Positions 1-10,200 of a stretch of 19,192 bases of DNA are shown piece after piece (the stretch's first letter is position 1; each line of letters starts with the position of its first letter). Made by a program: the position numbers and the translations under genes. The notes below the pieces were generated by a model. That model did no database searches, was not told the origin of the DNA, and saw nothing but the letters and a program-made list of their open reading frames with translations. The DNA comes from Actinobacteria bacterium UBA5176 (lineage in GTDB: Bacteria; Actinomycetota; UBA4738): the NCBI GenBank assembly GCA_002413305.1, contig DHWS01000077.1, positions 4,292 to 23,483 on the forward strand. The letters are read 5' to 3'.

Positions 1-891
1 ATCGACCGGAACATGGGCGCCAGCGCGTTCGTGAAGTTCTGCAAGATCGGCGCCCTCAGCGCGACGGGCACCCGGCCCTACGACGAAGGGGCCGACGGGT
101 TCGTGATGGGCGAGGGCGCGGCCGTCTTTCTGCTCAAGCGCCTCTCCGACGCCGAAGCCGCGGGCGACCGGATCTACGCGGTCATCCGCGCGCTGGCGGG
201 GTCGAGCGACGGCAAGGGCAAGGGGATCACCGCCCCCAACCCGGCCGGGCAGAAGCTGGCCATCGAGCGGGCCTGGCGGCGGGCCGGGGTGCTGCCGGAC
301 GTGGCGACGCTGATCGAGGGGCACGGGACCTCCACCCGGGTCGGCGACGTGGCCGAGGTCGAATCCCTGCACGCGGCCTTCGCCGCCCTCGGCGTGGACG
401 TGCCGATCGGTTCGATCCCCCTGGGCTCGGTCAAGTCGAACTTCGGGCACCTGAAGGCGGCGGCCGGCGCGGCGGGGGTGTTGAAGGCCGTGCTCGCCCT
501 GCACCACCGGGAGCTCCCGCCCAGCCTGGGCTTCGAGCGGCCGAACCCCAGGATCGACTTCGAACGCTCGCCGTTCGCCGTGAACACGGAGCTTCGCGTG
601 GGACGTCCCGGACGGTTCGACCCGGCGGGCGGGCGTGAGCGCGTTCGGGTTCGGTGGGACGAACTTCCACGCCGTCCTGGAGGAGTACGTGCCGGCCGCT
701 TCGGAACGGGCCCGTCCCACGCCGCGGGTGACCGCGACCGAAGCGACGGCCCTGGAGGCCGCGCCGAAGACCCCGCTGCGCGGCGCGTTGGTGGTCGGCG
801 CCGAGGACGTGGAGGGTCTGGTCAGGCGCCTGGAGGACGTACGGACCCGGGCGGAGAACGGGACCGCGCCGCCAGCCGGTCCACCGCTTGA
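1..891 (+). CDS. Type I PKS/PUFA-synthase-like megasynthase, segment 1: C-terminal half of first ketosynthase (5' partial, frameshifted)
   Basis: This frame is open from base 1, so the gene begins upstream. It carries the second half of a beta-ketoacyl synthase, which condenses malonyl units onto a growing chain. Visible KS features are [11 protein letters not shown], the first catalytic His in EGHGTST (codon 322-324), and the Lys and second His in VKSNFGH (433-435 and 448-450). The active-site Cys lies before the window. Real coding in this frame ends near 597, after FAVNTELR. The expected KS ending ([12 protein letters not shown], then [17 protein letters not shown]) continues in the +2 frame from 599. 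The rest of this frame to the stop at 889-891 is an Arg/Gly-rich out-of-frame tail, not protein. A single added base or a two-base loss (for example TGTG to TG) near 598 explains the break. Pairing with the AT that follows matches the PfaA or type I PKS order KS-AT. Confidence 0.85.
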   Translation: MDRNMGASAFVKFCKIGALSATGTRPYDEGADGFVMGEGAAVFLLKRLSDAEAAGDRIYAVIRALAGSSDGKGKGITAPNPAGQKLAIERAWRRAGVLPDVATLIEGHGTSTRVGDVAEVESLHAAFAALGVDVPIGSIPLGSVKSNFGHLKAAAGAAGVLKAVLALHHRELPPSLGFERPNPRIDFERSPFAVNTELRVGRPGRFDPAGGRERVRVRWDELPRRPGGVRAGRFGTGPSHAAGDRDRSDGPGGRAEDPAARRVGGRRRGRGGSGQAPGGRTDPGGERDRAASRSTA

Positions 892-3800
892 CCGGGACCT
901 TCGCGCGCCGGTTCGAGTGGCGATCGACCATGCGGATGCCGCGGACCTGGCGGCCAAAGCTACCCAGGCCATCACGGCCCTCCGGGCCCAGAACCCCTCC
1001 GTCTGGAAGGCTCTGAAGGCCAAGGGCATCTTCACCGGAACCGGGCCGGCCCCCAAGGTCGCCTTCCTCTACACGGGCCAGGGCTCGCAGTACGCGAACA
1101 TGCTGGCCGGCCTTCGCGCCTCCGAGCCGCTGGTGGCGCGAGCGTTCGCCGAAGCGGACGGGATCATGAGTCCGCTGCTCGGCCGGCCGTTGACCAGCTA
1201 CCTCTTCGTCGATCCCGGAGACACGGCCGCGGTGTCCGCCGCCGAAGCCGACCTGATGCGGACCGAGATCACCCAGCCCGCGGTCCTGTCCGTCGACCTC
1301 GCCCTGACCGACCTGCTGGCTGCCTACGGGATCCACCCCGACATGGTCATGGGCCACAGCCTTGGCGAGTACGGGGCGCTGGTGGCCGCCGGTTCGCTCA
1401 CGTTCGGCCACGCGCTGGAGGCGGTCAGTGCCCGGGGACGGGAGATGGCCAGCATCGAGGTGGAGGACAACGGCAAGATGGCTGCCGTCTTCGCGCCGCT
1501 CGAGGAGATCGAACGCATCGTTGCGGCGGTCGACGGCTACGTCGTTATCGCCAACATCAACAGCCGCGGCCAGGGCGTGATCGGCGGGGCCAGCGGCGCC
1601 GTCGACCAGGCGGTTGAGGCATTCGGCGAAGCCGGCTTCCAGGCCATCCCGCTCCCGGTCAGCCACGCCTTCCACACGTCGATCGTCGCCGCGGCGAGCG
1701 AGCCGCTCCGGCGGACCCTGATCCGCCTCGAGCTGCGGCCGCCGCAGATCCCGATCGTGGCGAACGTGAGCGGCGAGTTCTACCCGATGGGCCCCGACGT
1801 GGCGCCCGAGATGCTGGACGGGCTGGCCCGCCAGGTTGCGTCGCCGGTGCAGTTCGTCAAAGGCCTGGAGACGCTGTACGAAGCGGGTGCTCGGGTGTTC
1901 GTCGAAGTAGGACCGAAGAAGGCCCTCCAGGGATTCGTGGACGACGTCCTGGGCAACTGGGACGGCGTTCGTTCGCTGTTCACCAACCATCCGAAGGTCG
2001 GAGACCTGGTGGCGTTCAACCAGGCGCTGTGCGGGCTATACGCGGCCGGGCTGGGGATGGGTGTCTCCGGCACCGGCGGGGAGGAGATCCACGTGGAGTT
2101 CACCGAAGAGGATGAGGGCGACGAGGGTGAGGTGCTGCTCGAGGCCGCCGCGGAGGCCGCCTCCGAGATCGAGCACGGTGCGAACGGGCACAGCACGGGG
2201 TTCGGTGCGGGCAACGACGGCCTCATCGAACGCCCGATGGAGATGCCCGATGCCGCCGGCCCAGGTCCGAACGGCGACGACGATCCGGACCGCCGGCCGG
2301 TGGTCATCACCGGGGCTGGCATCGGCCTGCCCGGCACCCAGCGGATCTTCGACGAAGCGAACGTCGGCCGCATCCTGCGCGGCGGCCAGTTCATCGACGT
2401 GATCCCCACGCGGCTCCGGCAGGCCATGCTCGACAAGCACATCATCCGCCTGGTCAAGAGGGAGAACGGCGACCCCACCTTCGAGCGTATCGAGAGCCAG
2501 GACGACGTCATCAAGCTCGCCGCCCGTGGGGGTGCGTTCGACCTCTCCGAGGAGTTCGGCGTGGATCCCGATCGGGTGCTGGCGCTGGACCGTTCGACCC
2601 AGCTGGCCATGGCCGCGGGGATCGACGCCCTGCGCGACGCCGGGCTGCCGCTGGTCATGCGATACCACGTCACCACGAAAGGCACGAAGCTCCCCGAGCG
2701 GTGGGCGCTGCCCGAGGAGCTGCGGGACGACACCGGGGTCATCTTCGCCAGCGCCTTCCCCGGCTACGACTCGATGGTTGACGAGGTCACCCGGTACCAC
2801 CGGGACCGCTCGCGCCGCGAGCTGATCGAGGCACTCGAGTCCGCGCGGTCGCGGCTGGTCGAAGGCAACGGCCAGGCCACGCTCGCCGTGCGGGAGCTCG
2901 ACCGGCGGATCGGGGAGCTCCGCGACGAGATCGAACGCGCCCCGTACGTGTTCGATCGCCGGTTCCTGTTCCACGCGTTGTCCATGGGGCACGCGCAGTT
3001 CGCCGAGCTGATCGGGGCCCGCGGGCCGAACATGCAGATCAACTCGGCCTGCGCCTCCACCACCCAGGCCATCGCGTTGGCCGGCGACTGGATCCGCGCG
3101 GGGCGGTGCCGCCGGGTGATCGTGATCGCCGCCGACGACGCCACCAGCGACACGATGATGGAGTGGATCGGGGCCGGCTTCCTGGCTTCAGGCGCGGCGG
3201 CCACCGACGACGTGGTCGAGGATGCGGCGACGCCGTTCGACCGCCGCCGGCACGGCATGATCATCGGGATGGGCGCAGCGGCCATCGTGGTCGAGCGTTC
3301 GGACGCGGCGCGCGAACGAGGCATCCGGCCCATCGCCGAGGTGCTCGGGGCGGTCACCGCGAACAGCGCTTTCCACGGTTCGCGCCTGGACGTCCACCAC
3401 ATCACCCAGGTGATGGAACGGCTGGTCGCCGGGGCCGAGGAGCGGTGGGGGATCTCGCGCGCGGAGATCGCGCCGCACCTGGTCTTCGTCTCGCACGAGA
3501 CGTACACGCCGGCTCGGGGCGGGAGCGCCGCAGCCGAGGTCGAAGCCCTGCGCGCGGTGTTCGGAGGGACGACCGATTCGATCGTCGTGGCCAACACGAA
3601 GGGCTTCACCGGGCACCCGATGGGTGTCGGGATCGAGGACGTCGTGGCGCTGAAGTCGCTGGAGACGGGATTGGTCCCCCCGGTCCCGAACTTCAAAGAA
3701 ATCGACCCCGACCTCGGCATCCTCAACCTGTCGAAGGGCGGCCTTTACCCGATCCGGTACGCGCTGCGCCTGGCGGCTGGGTTCGGCTCGCAGATCAGCA

Positions 3801-4672
3801 TGACGTTGATGCGGGTCGCTTCCGGCTCGCCGGAGGTGCGGCCCACGCCCGAGCAGCTCGGGTTCGATTCCCGCCTCTTCGACCAGGCGGCCTGGACGTC
3901 CTGGCTGACCCGGGTCAGCGGGGAGCAGGATCCGCAGGTCGAAGTGCTGCAGCACCGGCTTGTGGTGACGGAGTCGCATGCCCCGGCCGCCGCTCCCGCT
4001 CCGGTCCTGCCCGAGCCGGCGGTCGTCCCTCAGACGAGGGTGGAACCGGTCGCCGAGCCCATCATGGCGCTGGAGATCGCCGAACCGGAGGTCATCGAAC
4101 AGGAGGTCATCGAACCGGAGGTCGAGCTGGATGAAGCCGCGGTCCGCGACGCCCTCCTGGCCTTGGTCGCGGAGAAGACCGGCTACCCGGCGGACATGCT
4201 CGAGCTCGACCTCGACCTGGAGGCCGACCTCGGAGTGGACACCGTCAAGCAGGCGGAGATCTTCGCCTCGATCCGGGAGACCTGCTCGATCCCCCGGGAT
4301 GACACGCTCAAGCTGCGGGACTTCCCGACCCTCCAGCACGTGATCGGGTTCGTGATGGATCGAACCCCGGAGTCCGGGGCTCCGCTCCCGTCAGCGCCCG
4401 TGGTCGAACTCCCCTCTCCGGCGCAAGCACCCGTGGAGGCAGACCTGCCGGGACCGTGGACGAAGCCGCGGTCCGCGACGCTCTCCTGGCTTTGGTCGCG
4501 GAGAAGACCGGCTACCCGGCGGACATGCTGGAGCTCGACCTCGACCTGGAGGCCGACCTCGGAGTGGACACCGTCAAGCAGGCGGAGATCTTCGCCTCGA
4601 TCCGGGAGACCTACTCGATCCCCCGGGATGACACGCTCAAGCTGCGGGACTTCCCGACCCTCCAGCACGTGA
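635..4672 (+). CDS. Megasynthase segment 2: malonyl acyltransferase, second ketosynthase and first ACP
   Basis: Homology starts at about 599; GTG 635 is only the first start-like codon after the frameshift. The AT domain covers about 1050-1980, with catalytic Ser in GHSLGEY (codon 1358-1360) and HAFH at 1664-1675, the signature of malonyl-specific ATs. An acidic Glu/Asp/Gly linker follows (about 2080-2290). A second KS covers about 2297-3826: Cys in NSACAST (3050-3052), His in HETYTPA (3494-3496), Lys 3599-3601 and His in GFTGHPMG (3614-3616). The KS triad is complete but the first His motif is HETYT, not HGTGT. About 2790-2950 encodes a charged, probably helical insert. After a Pro/Glu linker comes ACP1 (about 4128-4360), with DTVKQAE where DSL-type serine is usual. 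Real coding ends near 4454. The remainder to 4672 is ACP2 read out of frame (an Arg/Ser-rich tail). Two KS domains flanking one AT is not the usual PfaA layout. Confidence 0.88.
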   Translation: MSAFGFGGTNFHAVLEEYVPAASERARPTPRVTATEATALEAAPKTPLRGALVVGAEDVEGLVRRLEDVRTRAENGTAPPAGPPLDRDLRAPVRVAIDHADAADLAAKATQAITALRAQNPSVWKALKAKGIFTGTGPAPKVAFLYTGQGSQYANMLAGLRASEPLVARAFAEADGIMSPLLGRPLTSYLFVDPGDTAAVSAAEADLMRTEITQPAVLSVDLALTDLLAAYGIHPDMVMGHSLGEYGALVAAGSLTFGHALEAVSARGREMASIEVEDNGKMAAVFAPLEEIERIVAAVDGYVVIANINSRGQGVIGGASGAVDQAVEAFGEAGFQAIPLPVSHAFHTSIVAAASEPLRRTLIRLELRPPQIPIVANVSGEFYPMGPDVAPEMLDGLARQVASPVQFVKGLETLYEAGARVFVEVGPKKALQGFVDDVLGNWDGVRSLFTNHPKVGDLVAFNQALCGLYAAGLGMGVSGTGGEEIHVEFTEEDEGDEGEVLLEAAAEAASEIEHGANGHSTGFGAGNDGLIERPMEMPDAAGPGPNGDDDPDRRPVVITGAGIGLPGTQRIFDEANVGRILRGGQFIDVIPTRLRQAMLDKHIIRLVKRENGDPTFERIESQDDVIKLAARGGAFDLSEEFGVDPDRVLALDRSTQLAMAAGIDALRDAGLPLVMRYHVTTKGTKLPERWALPEELRDDTGVIFASAFPGYDSMVDEVTRYHRDRSRRELIEALESARSRLVEGNGQATLAVRELDRRIGELRDEIERAPYVFDRRFLFHALSMGHAQFAELIGARGPNMQINSACASTTQAIALAGDWIRAGRCRRVIVIAADDATSDTMMEWIGAGFLASGAAATDDVVEDAATPFDRRRHGMIIGMGAAAIVVERSDAARERGIRPIAEVLGAVTANSAFHGSRLDVHHITQVMERLVAGAEERWGISRAEIAPHLVFVSHETYTPARGGSAAAEVEALRAVFGGTTDSIVVANTKGFTGHPMGVGIEDVVALKSLETGLVPPVPNFKEIDPDLGILNLSKGGLYPIRYALRLAAGFGSQISMTLMRVASGSPEVRPTPEQLGFDSRLFDQAAWTSWLTRVSGEQDPQVEVLQHRLVVTESHAPAAAPAPVLPEPAVVPQTRVEPVAEPIMALEIAEPEVIEQEVIEPEVELDEAAVRDALLALVAEKTGYPADMLELDLDLEADLGVDTVKQAEIFASIRETCSIPRDDTLKLRDFPTLQHVIGFVMDRTPESGAPLPSAPVVELPSPAQAPVEADLPGPWTKPRSATLSWLWSRRRPATRRTCWSSTSTWRPTSEWTPSSRRRSSPRSGRPTRSPGMTRSSCGTSRPSST
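4082..4126 (+). repeat. Three tandem 15-base units in the ACP1 linker
   Basis: Units at 4082, 4097 and 4112 encode [10 protein letters not shown] and EPEVE. The first two differ by one base; the third differs from the first in its last codon. The repeat lies in the acidic, Pro/Glu-rich flexible linker just before ACP1, where length can vary without harming a fold. Confidence 0.8.
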
Positions 4673-4698
4673 TTGGGTTCGTGATGGATCGGGCCCCG
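4128..4698 (+). repeat. Near-identical direct repeat encoding tandem ACPs (copies 4128-4369 and 4457-4698)
   Basis: By eye, the two 242-base copies differ at about eight positions (around 97% identical). In protein they differ only at Cys versus Tyr in RETxSIP and at the Thr/Ala after VMDR. The copy offset is 329 bases, one short of 330, which independently places a one-base loss between the copies. Tandem ACPs are typical of PUFA synthases. This degree of nucleotide identity implies recent duplication or gene conversion, and a short-read assembly could have collapsed further copies. Confidence 0.93.
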
Positions 4699-6789
4699 AA
4701 GGCCGAGCCGACGGTGGAGCCGCAGGCGGAGGTGATCGAACCAGAGCCCATGCTCGCTCAGGACTTCGGCGCAGCCGGACAGGTGGCGGCCCGCGTACCG
4801 GTCCCCGTCCTGCGCCCGCCCCTGGACATGACAAGCGAGACGGGTGTGCAGCTTGGCGCGCACAGCCGCATCCTGGTGGTGGCCGACGAGGGCGGTGTGG
4901 CGAAGGAACTGGCCCGGGAGCTCGAGGACACCGGGGCCACCGTGCTGTTGGTGGACGACCGTCCGGCGGCGGCCGCGCTCGAATCCCGTCTCCACTCGTG
5001 GCTGGAGACCGGCGACATCCAGGGCGTCTTCTGGCTGCCCGGGCTCGACCGCGAGCCTCCGCTGGACCGGCTCGAGCTTCCCAGTTGGCGAGAGCTCCTG
5101 CGCGTTCGCGTGAAGCTCCTGTACCAGACGATGCGGATTCTCGGCGACGCGGTCGGCCCGCGCGGTTCGTTCCTGGTCTCCGCCACTCGGCTGGGCGGTC
5201 TCCACGGCTACGACGCCACCGGTGCCCTGGCTCCGATGGGTGGCGCGGTCACCGGCTTCACGAAGGCGTTCGCCCGCGAGCGGCCGGACGCGCTGATCAA
5301 GGTCATCGACTTCGACGACGACGCGCCCGCCGTCGAGATCGTCGCCGCGTTGCTCGAAGAGGCCCGACGCGATCCCGCGGTGGTGGAGGTCGGGCACCGG
5401 GACGGTCTGCGGTGGACGATCGGTCTCCAGGTTCGTCCCGACGCGCCGGCCAGCAGCGTCATCCCGCTCGGCAAGGACACCGTGTTCGTGGTGACCGGGG
5501 CTGCCGGCAGCATCGTGTCCGCCATCGTGAGCGACCTGGCCCGGGCCTCCGGAGGCACGTTCCACCTGCTCGACCTGGCCCCGGCGCCCGACCCCGACGA
5601 CCCGGACATCCGGGCCTTCGAGACCGACCGCGATGCCCTCAAGCGCGAGCTGTTCGAACGGCTGAAGGCTCGCGGCGACCGTCCAACGCCGGCGCTCATC
5701 GAGCGGGAGCTGGCGGGGGTCGAACGCCGGTCGGCGGCCCGCGCCGCCCTTCGGGCCGTCGAGGAAGCGGGCGGACAGGCGCACTACCACCAGGTGAACC
5801 TGCTGGAGGCCGAAGGAGTCGGCGCGGCGATCGACGCGGTCCGGACGGAGAGCGGCCGCATCGACGTCCTGCTCCACGCCGCGGGTATCGAGATCAGCCA
5901 CCTCATCGCCGACAAGGAGCCTGGTGAGTTCGACCTGGTGTTCGACGTGAAGGCCGACGGGTGGTTCAACCTCCTGCACGCCGCGCGGGATCTGCCCATC
6001 GGGGCGACGGTGGCGTTCAGCTCGGTGGCCGGCCGGTTCGGCAACGCCGGCCAGACCGACTACAGCAGCGCCAACGACCTGCTGTGCAAGGCAACCTCGA
6101 ACCTCCGCCGGACCCGGCCGGACACCCGCGGCATCGCCATCGACTGGACGGCGTGGGCGGGGATCGGCATGGCTACCCGGGGCTCCATCCCGAAGATGAT
6201 GGAGCTGGCCGGCATCGACATGCTCCCGCCGGAGGTCGGGATCCCCGTGATCCGTCGTGAGCTCACCACCGGGTTCCGGGGCGAGGTCGCTATCGGCGGC
6301 CGGCTGGGCGCGCTGATGGAGGAACCCGATCCGAGTGGCCAGCTCGACCTCCCTGCCGGCGACGGCCTGACCTGGACCGTGACCTCGGCCGGCGTCTTCC
6401 GACCGTTCGAGGCTCAGACCGTGCTGGACCCGAAGCAGCTGCCCTTCCTGGACCACCACCGCATCGACGGCACCCCGGTCCTGCCCGGCGTGATGGGCAT
6501 CGAAGCGTTCGCCGAAGCCTCCCGGCTCCTGCTTCCCGGTTGGAGCGTGGCCAGCGTTGAGGACGTGGAGTTCCTGGCCCCCTTCAAGTTCTACCGCGAC
6601 GAACCCCGCTCGGTCACCGTGCGGCGGCCTGGCGGCCGGAGGGCGACAAGGTGCTCGCCGCGTGCTCGCTCATCGGGACCCGTGAGCTGCCCGGGCAGGC
6701 CGAACCGCAGGTCACGACCCACTTCACGGCGAGCGTTCGCCTGTCGCGTGTCATGCCCCAGGCCGGCCGCGTGGAGCTCCCCGAGATGA
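4456..6789 (+). CDS. Megasynthase segment 3: second ACP, pseudo-KR/KR ketoreductase and first half of dehydratase
   Basis: GTG 4456 is simply the Val where the correct frame resumes; it is not a believable independent start. ACP2 (about 4457-4690) is nearly identical to ACP1, again with DTVKQAE. After a Pro/Glu linker, about 4860-5460 resembles the structural (pseudo) half of a ketoreductase. The catalytic KR follows (about 5470-6180), with a [10 protein letters not shown] nucleotide-binding loop, Ser in FSSVAG (6022-6024), Tyr in TDYSSAND (6061-6063) and Asn just after. It would reduce the beta-keto group using NADPH. A dehydratase hot-dog begins at about 6360, with FLDHHRIDG and PVLPGVMG (the HxxxG...P pattern; His 6457-6459). 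Real coding in this frame ends near 6622, after SVTVR. The tail to 6789 is out of frame. No enoylreductase is visible, so full reduction would need a trans enzyme. Confidence 0.87.
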   Translation: MDEAAVRDALLALVAEKTGYPADMLELDLDLEADLGVDTVKQAEIFASIRETYSIPRDDTLKLRDFPTLQHVIGFVMDRAPKAEPTVEPQAEVIEPEPMLAQDFGAAGQVAARVPVPVLRPPLDMTSETGVQLGAHSRILVVADEGGVAKELARELEDTGATVLLVDDRPAAAALESRLHSWLETGDIQGVFWLPGLDREPPLDRLELPSWRELLRVRVKLLYQTMRILGDAVGPRGSFLVSATRLGGLHGYDATGALAPMGGAVTGFTKAFARERPDALIKVIDFDDDAPAVEIVAALLEEARRDPAVVEVGHRDGLRWTIGLQVRPDAPASSVIPLGKDTVFVVTGAAGSIVSAIVSDLARASGGTFHLLDLAPAPDPDDPDIRAFETDRDALKRELFERLKARGDRPTPALIERELAGVERRSAARAALRAVEEAGGQAHYHQVNLLEAEGVGAAIDAVRTESGRIDVLLHAAGIEISHLIADKEPGEFDLVFDVKADGWFNLLHAARDLPIGATVAFSSVAGRFGNAGQTDYSSANDLLCKATSNLRRTRPDTRGIAIDWTAWAGIGMATRGSIPKMMELAGIDMLPPEVGIPVIRRELTTGFRGEVAIGGRLGALMEEPDPSGQLDLPAGDGLTWTVTSAGVFRPFEAQTVLDPKQLPFLDHHRIDGTPVLPGVMGIEAFAEASRLLLPGWSVASVEDVEFLAPFKFYRDEPRSVTVRRPGGRRATRCSPRARSSGPVSCPGRPNRRSRPTSRRAFACRVSCPRPAAWSSPR

Positions 6790-7238
6790 CCGGCCACGGC
6801 ATCGCCGCCGAGGACATCTACCGCGTCTACTTCCATGGTCCCGCGTACCGGGTCCTGGAGCGCGCCGTGGTCGACCCCGACGGGGCAGCCGGGTTCTTCG
6901 CCGAAGGCCTGCCCGCCGAGGCGTCGGCCGGACGGTTCGACCTGTGGCCACGGCTGATCGAGCTGTGCTTCCAGACGGCGGGGGTGTGGGACCTACACGC
7001 GAACGGACGGATGGCGCTACCGTGGCAGGTCGACCGGGTCATCGTGACGCCTGCCACGGTGGCAGCCGAAAGCCTGGTCGCCCAGGTCATGCCCCGGGCC
7101 GGGGGGTTCGATGCCAGAGTCGTGGACGGGAGCGGGAACGTGTGGGTTGAACTGACCGGCTACCGGACCACCGAGCTGCCCGGGCAGGTCGAACCCTCCC
7201 TGCTGGCGGCCTTCGGATTCGCGCCGCGGAACCCGTGA
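6651..7238 (+). CDS. Megasynthase segment 4: second hot-dog half of the dehydratase and C-terminus
   Basis: This frame continues the dehydratase. Homology resumes at about 6625 ([10 protein letters not shown] then [14 protein letters not shown]), upstream of the first start-like codon in the frame. The second hot-dog fold shows [11 protein letters not shown], matching the FHGPxF motif of PKS dehydratases, and [16 protein letters not shown], where the Asp and Gln region of the active site is expected. Restoring one base in the GG near 6622-6626 gives an unbroken reading from SVTVR into AAWRPEG. The stop TGA (7236-7238) overlaps the GTG start of the carboxylase gene in a GTGA tetranucleotide, which suggests translational coupling. 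No thioesterase domain follows, so product release must rely on another protein. The downstream hydrolases or acyl transfer are candidates, by inference only. Confidence 0.85.
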   Translation: MLAACSLIGTRELPGQAEPQVTTHFTASVRLSRVMPQAGRVELPEMTGHGIAAEDIYRVYFHGPAYRVLERAVVDPDGAAGFFAEGLPAEASAGRFDLWPRLIELCFQTAGVWDLHANGRMALPWQVDRVIVTPATVAAESLVAQVMPRAGGFDARVVDGSGNVWVELTGYRTTELPGQVEPSLLAAFGFAPRNP

Positions 7239-10200
7239 GCAAGTCCGCGGCCGTTGCCCTCCTCGAGGCGGCGCTCCAGGCGCACCGAGAAGAGGAGGAT
7301 CGGGTCCGGGCCGCCTTCCTGGCCTCGGCGGCGCGGGGCAGGCCGAAGGTCGACGGCCGGGTCGGACACGCGGTCGAGTTGGGCTGTCGCGGACAGGCCT
7401 ACCGCCTGATCGTTCGCCAGCTGGAACGGGACCGGTTCCGGATCGAGGTGGACGGCACCCGGATCGACCTCCGGACCGAAGGCCAGCCCGGCGGCGCGCG
7501 GCGGCTGTCCTGCCTGGGCGGCGACTACGGGGTTGCCTCCCGACCGGAGGGTGCCCACCTGGTGGTCGTCGTCGAGGGGACGGAACACCGGATCTCCCGG
7601 GAGGACGTTGGGATCGTTCGCGCCCCGGCACCCGCCGTTGTCGTCGCGCTGCGGGTCGGCGCCGGTGACGAAGTCGCGGAAGGCGATCCACTGGCCGTGG
7701 TCGAGGCCATGAAGATGGAGATGACGGTCACCGCCCCCTTCCCCGGGCGGGTCCGGCGGCTGTTCGCCGCGGTCAACCAGCAGGTGGATCAGGGGCAGGC
7801 GCTGCTCCAGGTGGTCGCACCGCGAGGTGAGGACGGGTCGTCCGACGAAGAGCGGATCGTGTTCGATGGGACCGACCGCCGGACGATCGACGTGCCCATG
7901 TGCGAGATCACCCTGGCCGGCCTCCAGCAGCTCCTGCTGGGATTCGACGTGGAGGCCTCGGAGGCGGCCCGTCTGGCCGGCCGGTGGGCGGCGGCCTGCA
8001 CCGAGAAACCCGAGCTCCGCCGCCGGGAGGACGAGCTGCTCCGCATCTTCGCCGACGTCGCCGCGCTGTTCGCCGGGGGCGTCCGTCGCACCCCGGGTCC
8101 CGAGGGGGACCTGGTGGCCGATCGGCCCCGGGACGACCTGTCGATCTTCGTTCGAACGCTCGACGCGCGGCACCGGTCGCTCGACCCCGCGTTCGTGGAG
8201 ACGCTCCGGCGCGCTGTCGCGCACCACGGCGTGCATGACCTGGCCCGTTCGCGGGAGCTCGAAGAGGCAGTGTTCCGGCTGTACCGTTCGACCCGCCGGG
8301 TACGCGAACAGGCGCCGGCGATCGCTGCGATCCTGGACCGGCGGCTCGACGGGCTGCTCGAGGAGACCCCGCGGGACGGCGAACGGGACCTGCTGGACCG
8401 CATCGTGGAAGCCACCCGTTCCTCGTTCCCGCAGATCGCCGACCTGGCCACCGAGGTGCGCTACCGGCTGTTCGACCAGCCGCTCTTCGAACGCATCCGC
8501 GACGAGGTGTACGCGAAGGCCGACGCCGACCTGCGGGCCCTGGCCGCCGATCCCCAGGGCTCCGATGCCCCGGCCCACCTGGACGCGCTGGTGCGGTGTC
8601 CGCAGCCGCTGGAACGAGTGCTGATCGAACGCCTTGCCGAGGCGGACGCGCGATCTCGCGAGGCCATGGTCCAGGTCCTGGCTCGACGGCTCTACCGCAT
8701 CCGGGACCTTCAGGACGTGGTGACCGACACGCAGGATACCCGGGCTGTGGTGAGCGCCGGATACGACCACGAAGGTACCCGCGTGCACCTGCTTGCGACG
8801 CATGGTGAGCTGGGGGAGTTTTCCGAGGTCGTGGACCTGTTGGCGTCGCGGGCTCGGAAGGTGCCGCCCGGCGAGGACGTTGCGATCGACTGCTACCTGC
8901 GCCGGGCGGCGACCGGACCCGAGACGGGCCCCGACGCGGACCGGACCTCCGAGGACCTGCGTTCGACGCTGGACCAGGTCTCGTTCGGCCGGCCCATCCG
9001 TCGACTCGTCGTGGCGATCGGCGGAGCGGGCCCGGTCGCGAAGCTGGCTCCCTCGGAGCACTACACGTTCCGCCAGGGCCCGGAGGGTTTCTGGGAGGAG
9101 AAGCGGTACCGGGGGCTGCACCCGATGATGGGCAAGCGGCTCGAACTGTGGCGGATGGACAACTTCGACGCCGACCGGTTGCCCTCGGTCGAGGACGTCT
9201 ACCTCTTCCACGCTGCGGCCCGGGAGAACCCCAAGGACGAGCGGTTGTTCGCCATCGCGGAGGTCCGCGACCTGACGCCGGTTCGGGGCGACCGGGGGCG
9301 CGTCGTCGCGCTGCCGCACCTCGAACGGATGCTGACGGAGGCGTTCGAAGCGATCCGCGACCACCAGGCGCACCGCCAGAAGCGACTGCAGTGGAACCGG
9401 GTCACGTTGCACGTCTGGCCGCAGGCCGACTTCCGGATCGGGGAGCTGTTCGGCATCATCCAGCGCCTGGCCCCCTCCGCCGAGGGGTTGGGGCTGGAGA
9501 AGGTGGTGGTGCTGGCCCAGTTCCGGAACCCCGACAGCGGGGAGTTCGAAGATCGCGTGCTGCACCTCTCGAACCCGCTGGGCCGCGGGCTGTCCGTGCG
9601 GTTCGACGCCCGCTCCGACCGGCCCATCGAACCCCTCACCGAGTACATGCAGAAGGTCGTGCTGATGCGCCAGCGAGGACTGACGTATCCATACGAGATC
9701 GTGCGGATGCTGACACCCACCCGAGGGACGCCCTCGGACTTCCCGCCCGGAGAGTTCGTCGAATACGACCTGGACGGGACCGGGGAGTCCCTGGTCCCGG
9801 TCGACCGGTCATTCGGCAGGAACGTCGCGAACGTGGTCACCGGCGTGATCTCGTCGTTCACCGACGCCCATCCCGATGGGATGCGACGCGTGATCCTGCT
9901 GGGAGATCCGAGCCACGCGCTGGGCTCACTGGCCGAACCGGAGTGCCGGCGGATCATGGCCGCGCTGGACCTGGCCGAACGGCTGCACGTCCCACTGGAG
10001 TGGTTCGCCCTGTCGGCAGGGGCGAAGATCGCCATGGACAGCGGAGTGGAGAACATGGACTGGATCGCCCGCGTCCTTCGCCGCCTGATCGAGTTCACCC
10101 AGGGCGGCGGCGAGGTCAACGTGGTGGTGTGCGGGATCAACGTGGGCGCGCAGCCCTACTGGAACGCCGAGGCCACCATGCTGATGCACACCAAGGGCAT

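Noticed and set aside
4183..6459. 758-residue open frame on the minus strand
   Set aside because: It lies wholly opposite the ACP-KR-DH region. Its translation is rich in Arg/Gly/His/Asp with no domain, as expected of the mirror of high-GC coding DNA.
598..6625. Programmed ribosomal frameshifting at the synthase breaks
   Set aside because: No slippery heptamer or downstream structure was evident, and three sites with differing shifts in one gene are more simply explained by indels.
7160..9565. 801-residue open frame on the minus strand opposite the carboxylase
   Set aside because: Shadow of a confirmed gene; it has the composition of an antisense high-GC frame and no recognisable motif.
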